Origin: Pseudomonadota bacterium
GTDB lineage: Bacteria; Pseudomonadota; Gammaproteobacteria; Pseudomonadales; Azotimanducaceae
DNA length: 8,413 nt
Assembly: GCA_027622495.1 (NCBI GenBank)
Contig: JAQBYL010000168.1
Span: 1-8,413, forward strand
Direction: 5' to 3'
The notes beneath the pieces are model-generated. The model did not search any database, was not told where the DNA came from, and saw only the letters and a program-made list of their open reading frames with translations. The translations under genes were made by a program, and so were the position numbers. This document shows, one piece after another, positions 5,602 through 8,413 of the stretch. How positions within the stretch are numbered: the stretch's first letter is position 1; the number at the start of each line of letters is the position of its first letter.

Positions 5602-6789
5602 TCACTGGCGCAGGCGGTCAACCGCCTTGATTGAAGCCCGGGCGATCCGCAGCATGCGACTGTCGCCCGTCGGTGTTCCAGCACCGCTGTTGAGCGTCAA
5701 CGCAACTGCCAGTTGACGCGATGGATCGCAAAACGCGCCACTGCCGCCGTAGCCGTAGTGGCCGAAAGCATTCGGTGCGGATACCCCGAAAGTGAACGCG
5801 CGGTGGTAGCCCAGGCGCCAGTTCATGGGTAGAAACAACACCCGGTCACGCCCTCGATTCTGAATCACCGAGAGCTGTCTGACGCGCTCCTGCGACAACA
5901 GCCGCACCCCGTCTATCTCACCCCCACCGGCGATCATGGCGTACATTCTGGCGAGCGATCGGGCGGTGAATTGACCGTTGGCAGCCGGTATCTTGGCCTG
6001 CACCACCGCCTCACTGTTCCAGTCGAAATCCTCATTGAACGGCTGCAAAGCGCTTCGAAATTCGGCCAACCTGACCCCGACCATCTCGAGCATCGACTCG
6101 GTCCACTCCGCAAGATTAGCCTGCCAGCCTTCGCGATCCGCTGCCGGTCGACTGACACCGTTGATCAATTCTGCGCGTCGATAAAGTTCGTTGTGCGGCA
6201 TACCGATGAACATGCCATCGAGACCCAGCGGATCGACCAGCTCCTCCTGAAGAACCGCTTCGAGCGTCTTACCGCCGATAGCTTCGATTAAGCCGCCCAT
6301 CACCCAGCCGTAGGTGAGCGCGTGGTAGCCGCTGCCTTCCCCCGGCTGGTGTGCAGGCTCTGCGTCAGCCACAACATTGAGCATGTGCTGCCAGTCGAGC
6401 ATCTCCTGCGGGTTTGAGACCATCTCTGACACCCGATATAGACCGGCTTCGTGACACATCGCCTGACGGATGGTGATGCGGTCTTTGCCGCGCGCCCCGA
6501 ACTCAGGCCAGTGCTCGGCAATCGGATCGTCGTAATCGGCTTTGCCCTGATCCACAAGGATGTGCATCAGCGTCGAGATCACGCCTTTGGTGGTGGAAAA
6601 ACTCGGGGCGGTGGTGTCCTCGACCCAGGGGTTACCGGCCGAATCCCTGGTCCCACCCCAGATGTCGACCACTTTTCTGCCGCGGTGATACACACAAGCT
6701 GCGCAACCGGCATGGTTATGAGCAGGGATCTGACGGATCAGGGTTGAAGCAACATCTGCATAGTCGGGATGGATATCGCCTTCGAGCAT
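5602..6789 (-). CDS. Beta-lactamase-fold serine hydrolase (class C/EstB-like esterase family)
   Basis: A 395-residue protein from ATG 6789. AAGG lies seven bases upstream of this ATG; the in-frame TTG at 6795 is less likely. The catalytic motif is S65-T-T-K68 (SFSTTKG), the SxxK nucleophile and base. Y155 in SGYHALTYGWV takes the place of the Tyr of the YxN motif. H344-Y-G346 in FGHYGYGGSG replaces the KTG motif. This matches Pfam Beta-lactamase (PF00144) proteins, which include esterases, D-amino-acid peptidases and lactonases as well as class C beta-lactamases. No signal peptide is present, so it should be cytoplasmic, which argues against antibiotic resistance and for an esterase or amidase acting on a small molecule. 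Substrate unknown. It is divergent from the GST-like gene across a 139-bp gap and convergent with the 54-residue gene. Confidence 0.9.
   Translation of the reverse strand: MLEGDIHPDYADVASTLIRQIPAHNHAGCAACVYHRGRKVVDIWGGTRDSAGNPWVEDTTAPSFSTTKGVISTLMHILVDQGKADYDDPIAEHWPEFGARGKDRITIRQAMCHEAGLYRVSEMVSNPQEMLDWQHMLNVVADAEPAHQPGEGSGYHALTYGWVMGGLIEAIGGKTLEAVLQEELVDPLGLDGMFIGMPHNELYRRAELINGVSRPAADREGWQANLAEWTESMLEMVGVRLAEFRSALQPFNEDFDWNSEAVVQAKIPAANGQFTARSLARMYAMIAGGGEIDGVRLLSQERVRQLSVIQNRGRDRVLFLPMNWRLGYHRAFTFGVSAPNAFGHYGYGGSGAFCDPSRQLAVALTLNSGAGTPTGDSRMLRIARASIKAVDRLRQ
5612..5627. repeat. Short palindromic hairpin at the convergent gene ends
   Basis: AGGCGGT (5612-5618), CA, ACCGCCT (5621-5627) is a perfect 7-bp inverted repeat. 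It lies 16 bases after the stop of the 54-residue gene and inside the last codons of the hydrolase gene. No T-run follows on either strand, so it is at best a stabilising or weak terminating hairpin shared by the two convergent transcripts. Confidence 0.3.
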
Positions 6790-6870
6790 GCGCAAACCTT
6801 GAACATCAAAGTGCCAGGTCTAACAGCGTGACTTGAACTCCGCTGCGATGTGATCCAAGGTTGTCTATCG

Positions 6871-6886
6871 CTATCTGATCAGATAG
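6871..6886. promoter_or_regulatory. Perfect 16-bp palindrome, candidate operator
   Basis: CTATCTGATCAGATAG is identical to its own reverse complement. A third half-site, CTATC (6865-6869), lies one base to the left in direct orientation. It sits 42 bases before the GST-like ATG and 81 bases before the hydrolase ATG, in their shared divergent promoter region. A weak promoter for the GST-like gene could overlap it: TTGTCT at 6861, GATAG-T at 6882, with a short 15-base spacer. A dimeric repressor of the TetR, MarR or GntR type would bind such a site; no regulator gene lies in the window. Confidence 0.5.
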
Positions 6887-6928
6887 TTTCAGCTCACAAA
6901 CCCGTCACGCAACCCGGAGAAGGCAATC

Positions 6929-7549
6929 ATGTTGAAGCTCCACGGCTTTCCGTTAAGCAACTACTACAACCTGACCAGAGCAATGCTGATCGAGAAAGAA
7001 ATCGACTTCGAAGAAGTCAACGATCCGCCCTCCCAGGAAGATGCCTACCTGGCAAAAAGTCCCATGGGGAAGGTTCCGTGCATCGAAACTGAGCAGGGTT
7101 TCTGTTCAGAAACACTGGCCATCGCCGCTTACCTGGAAGCCATCAAGCCGGAAAATTCCCTTCTGCCCGCCGATCCTTTCCAGCGTGCAAAAACCATCGA
7201 ACTGATCCGCCACATCGAACTTGATGTGGAACTCATCGCTCGTCGCTGCCTGCCCGCTGCGCTGTTTGGTGCGACCGCAAGTGAAGAGGTTAAGAAGAGT
7301 ACCGACAAGGCTCTGATTAAAGGCATGAAGGCGGTCAAACGTCTGATGGTCTGCAAACCCTATGCCATGGGCGGTGAATTCACGCTCGCTGATCTGTATG
7401 TGTTTTATTCATTCGGTCTCGCCGGTGTGATTACGCAGAAGATGTTTGATCGGGATCTGCTTGCCGACAATCCGGAAATCGCAACGTTAATGACCACGCT
7501 CGCGAAACGACCGAGCATCGCGCAGGTTGAAGCGTCGAAGCAGAAATAA
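6929..7549 (+). CDS. Glutathione S-transferase-like protein
   Basis: A 206-residue protein with the usual GST two-domain plan. The N-terminal thioredoxin-like domain (about 1-72) begins KLHGFPLSNYYN, carries the cis-proline loop KVP (48-50), and has S60-E61-T62 where GSTs normally have Glu-Ser binding the glutathione gamma-glutamyl group, followed by LAIAAYLE. The helical C-terminal domain (about 85-200) has the T-L-A-D N-capping box (152-155), a folding landmark of the family. The activating residue would be near S10-Y13, but I cannot say which. GGAGAAGG five bases before the ATG is a strong ribosome-binding site. It probably conjugates or isomerises an electrophile in the cytoplasm; substrate unknown. 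It shares a divergent promoter region with the serine hydrolase, suggesting shared control. Confidence 0.88.
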   Translation: MLKLHGFPLSNYYNLTRAMLIEKEIDFEEVNDPPSQEDAYLAKSPMGKVPCIETEQGFCSETLAIAAYLEAIKPENSLLPADPFQRAKTIELIRHIELDVELIARRCLPAALFGATASEEVKKSTDKALIKGMKAVKRLMVCKPYAMGGEFTLADLYVFYSFGLAGVITQKMFDRDLLADNPEIATLMTTLAKRPSIAQVEASKQK

Positions 7550-7574
7550 CCAGGCGATCGGGCGCGACTATCTG

Positions 7575-8413
7575 TCAAGCGTCCGACAGTTCGTCGCACG
7601 GAAGCACCAGAAGTGCTGGTTGGCTGTACTTTGCCACCAGCACATAGGCGGTCAGCGACACGACCAAGGCGGGGAACACCTCATGCATGATTGAGCGCAG
7701 ACCCAGCAAGAGCCAGCCAACCAGCACCAGCACACCAAGACTCATGGATGCCAGGACCGCGATGCCTGAACCGCGGCGCCAGTGCAGACCGAGCAGAATG
7801 GCCGGTAAAAAGCAGACCGCATACAGACTCCCGGAAAAAACAGTGATCTCAACGATTCCTGCCACCGGCCTCAACGCAAGAATTGCCGACACAACTGCAA
7901 AACCAATCACACTCATACGGGTCCACAACAGTGGATCTTTGGCTGGTTTCACGACCTGACATATATCGCGGTAAAAAACCGATGCCGCCACCAGCAGAAC
8001 GCTGTCCATGGACGACATTGCCGCAGCCAGAATGGCGAGGATCAGAAAGTCGGATGCAAAAATCGGAAACACAGATGGATCATTGACCAGCATCGGGACG
8101 ATCAGATCGGTGTCTTCAATCCCATCGACAAGCAGGTGAGCGTACAGACCGATCGGGAACAGAGACATCATGATAACCAATATGCCCACCAGGGCGACCC
8201 ACATGCCGACACGCACACTGGCTGCATCTTTCAGGCCGTAGTAGCGGGAGATCTGGCGTGGATCAACCAGCAGTTTCAGGGCTCCGCTGAGAGCAAGACC
8301 CAGCAGAACCGCAAACGGTATACCGCCGTTCAAATCAAACAGAAAGCTCGTTTCGGGTTTGCCGGTCAGTGTTTTCAAGGAGGTGACCCCACCCGCTGCT
8401 GAGGTCACGAAAT
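7575..8413 (-). CDS. Sodium:solute symporter (SSS family), C-terminal part (truncated by window)
   Basis: The frame runs off the right edge; the GTG at 8408 is internal because the frame continues upstream with Phe. About 279 residues are visible. Numbering from the GTG, hydrophobic segments fall at about 29-48, 66-92, 120-145, 167-185, 187-208, 215-238 and 244-262. VDPRQISRYYGLKD (48-61) is the characteristic cytoplasmic loop after a conserved helix. ILAAAMSSMDSVLLVAAS (126-143) is the sodium-site helix equivalent to TM8 of vSGLT and PutP, with S132 and S133 in the places of the sodium-binding Ser/Thr pair. The protein imports a solute with sodium across the inner membrane; proline, pantothenate or another carboxylate are all possible and the sequence does not decide. 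It converges on the GST-like gene with 25 bases between stops. Confidence 0.92.
   Translation of the reverse strand, partial: FVTSAAGGVTSLKTLTGKPETSFLFDLNGGIPFAVLLGLALSGALKLLVDPRQISRYYGLKDAASVRVGMWVALVGILVIMMSLFPIGLYAHLLVDGIEDTDLIVPMLVNDPSVFPIFASDFLILAILAAAMSSMDSVLLVAASVFYRDICQVVKPAKDPLLWTRMSVIGFAVVSAILALRPVAGIVEITVFSGSLYAVCFLPAILLGLHWRRGSGIAVLASMSLGVLVLVGWLLLGLRSIMHEVFPALVVSLTAYVLVAKYSQPALLVLPCDELSDA

Overview
The window looks like ordinary chromosome from a moderately GC-rich proteobacterium, most likely a gammaproteobacterium. The grounds are the LigD layout with a C-terminal polymerase domain, the outer-membrane Omp85 protein, and the gene families and codon use. I see no tRNA, rRNA, CRISPR array, insertion sequence or prophage gene. 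The assignment below phylum level is an inference.

Layout. (1) Positions 1-1052, plus strand: the 3' part of a LigD-type DNA repair ligase/polymerase, cut by the window edge. (2) Positions 1076-4818, minus strand: a four-gene run, in transcription order a SIRT4-like sirtuin, two tandem secreted four-cysteine proteins (DUF6491-like paralogues), and an Omp85-family outer-membrane barrel. The two secreted proteins overlap by ATGA, and the second abuts the barrel gene as TGA|GTG. The barrel start codon lies in a 10-bp predicted mRNA hairpin. (3) Positions 4819-5430: about 600 bases without a recognisable gene. They hold a candidate 45-codon minus-strand ORF followed by a terminator-like hairpin, a doubtful arginine-rich plus-strand ORF, and several inverted repeats. 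(4) Positions 5431-5595: a 54-residue, strongly acidic small protein, plus strand. (5) Positions 5602-6789, minus strand: a cytoplasmic beta-lactamase-fold serine hydrolase. It is divergent from (6) 6929-7549, plus strand, a glutathione S-transferase-like protein. The 139-bp gap between them holds a perfect 16-bp palindrome. (7) Positions 7575-8413, minus strand: the C-terminal part of a sodium/solute symporter, cut by the window edge.

How they work together. LigD (double-strand break repair), the sirtuin (NAD-dependent deacylation), the hydrolase/GST pair (possible small-molecule metabolism or detoxification) and the symporter (uptake) look like separate functions. The one set with real evidence of co-function is the envelope cassette: two paralogous periplasmic or secreted Cys4 proteins translationally coupled to an outer-membrane Omp85 protein. 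It is the best candidate here for an undescribed system, though its role cannot be read from sequence alone.
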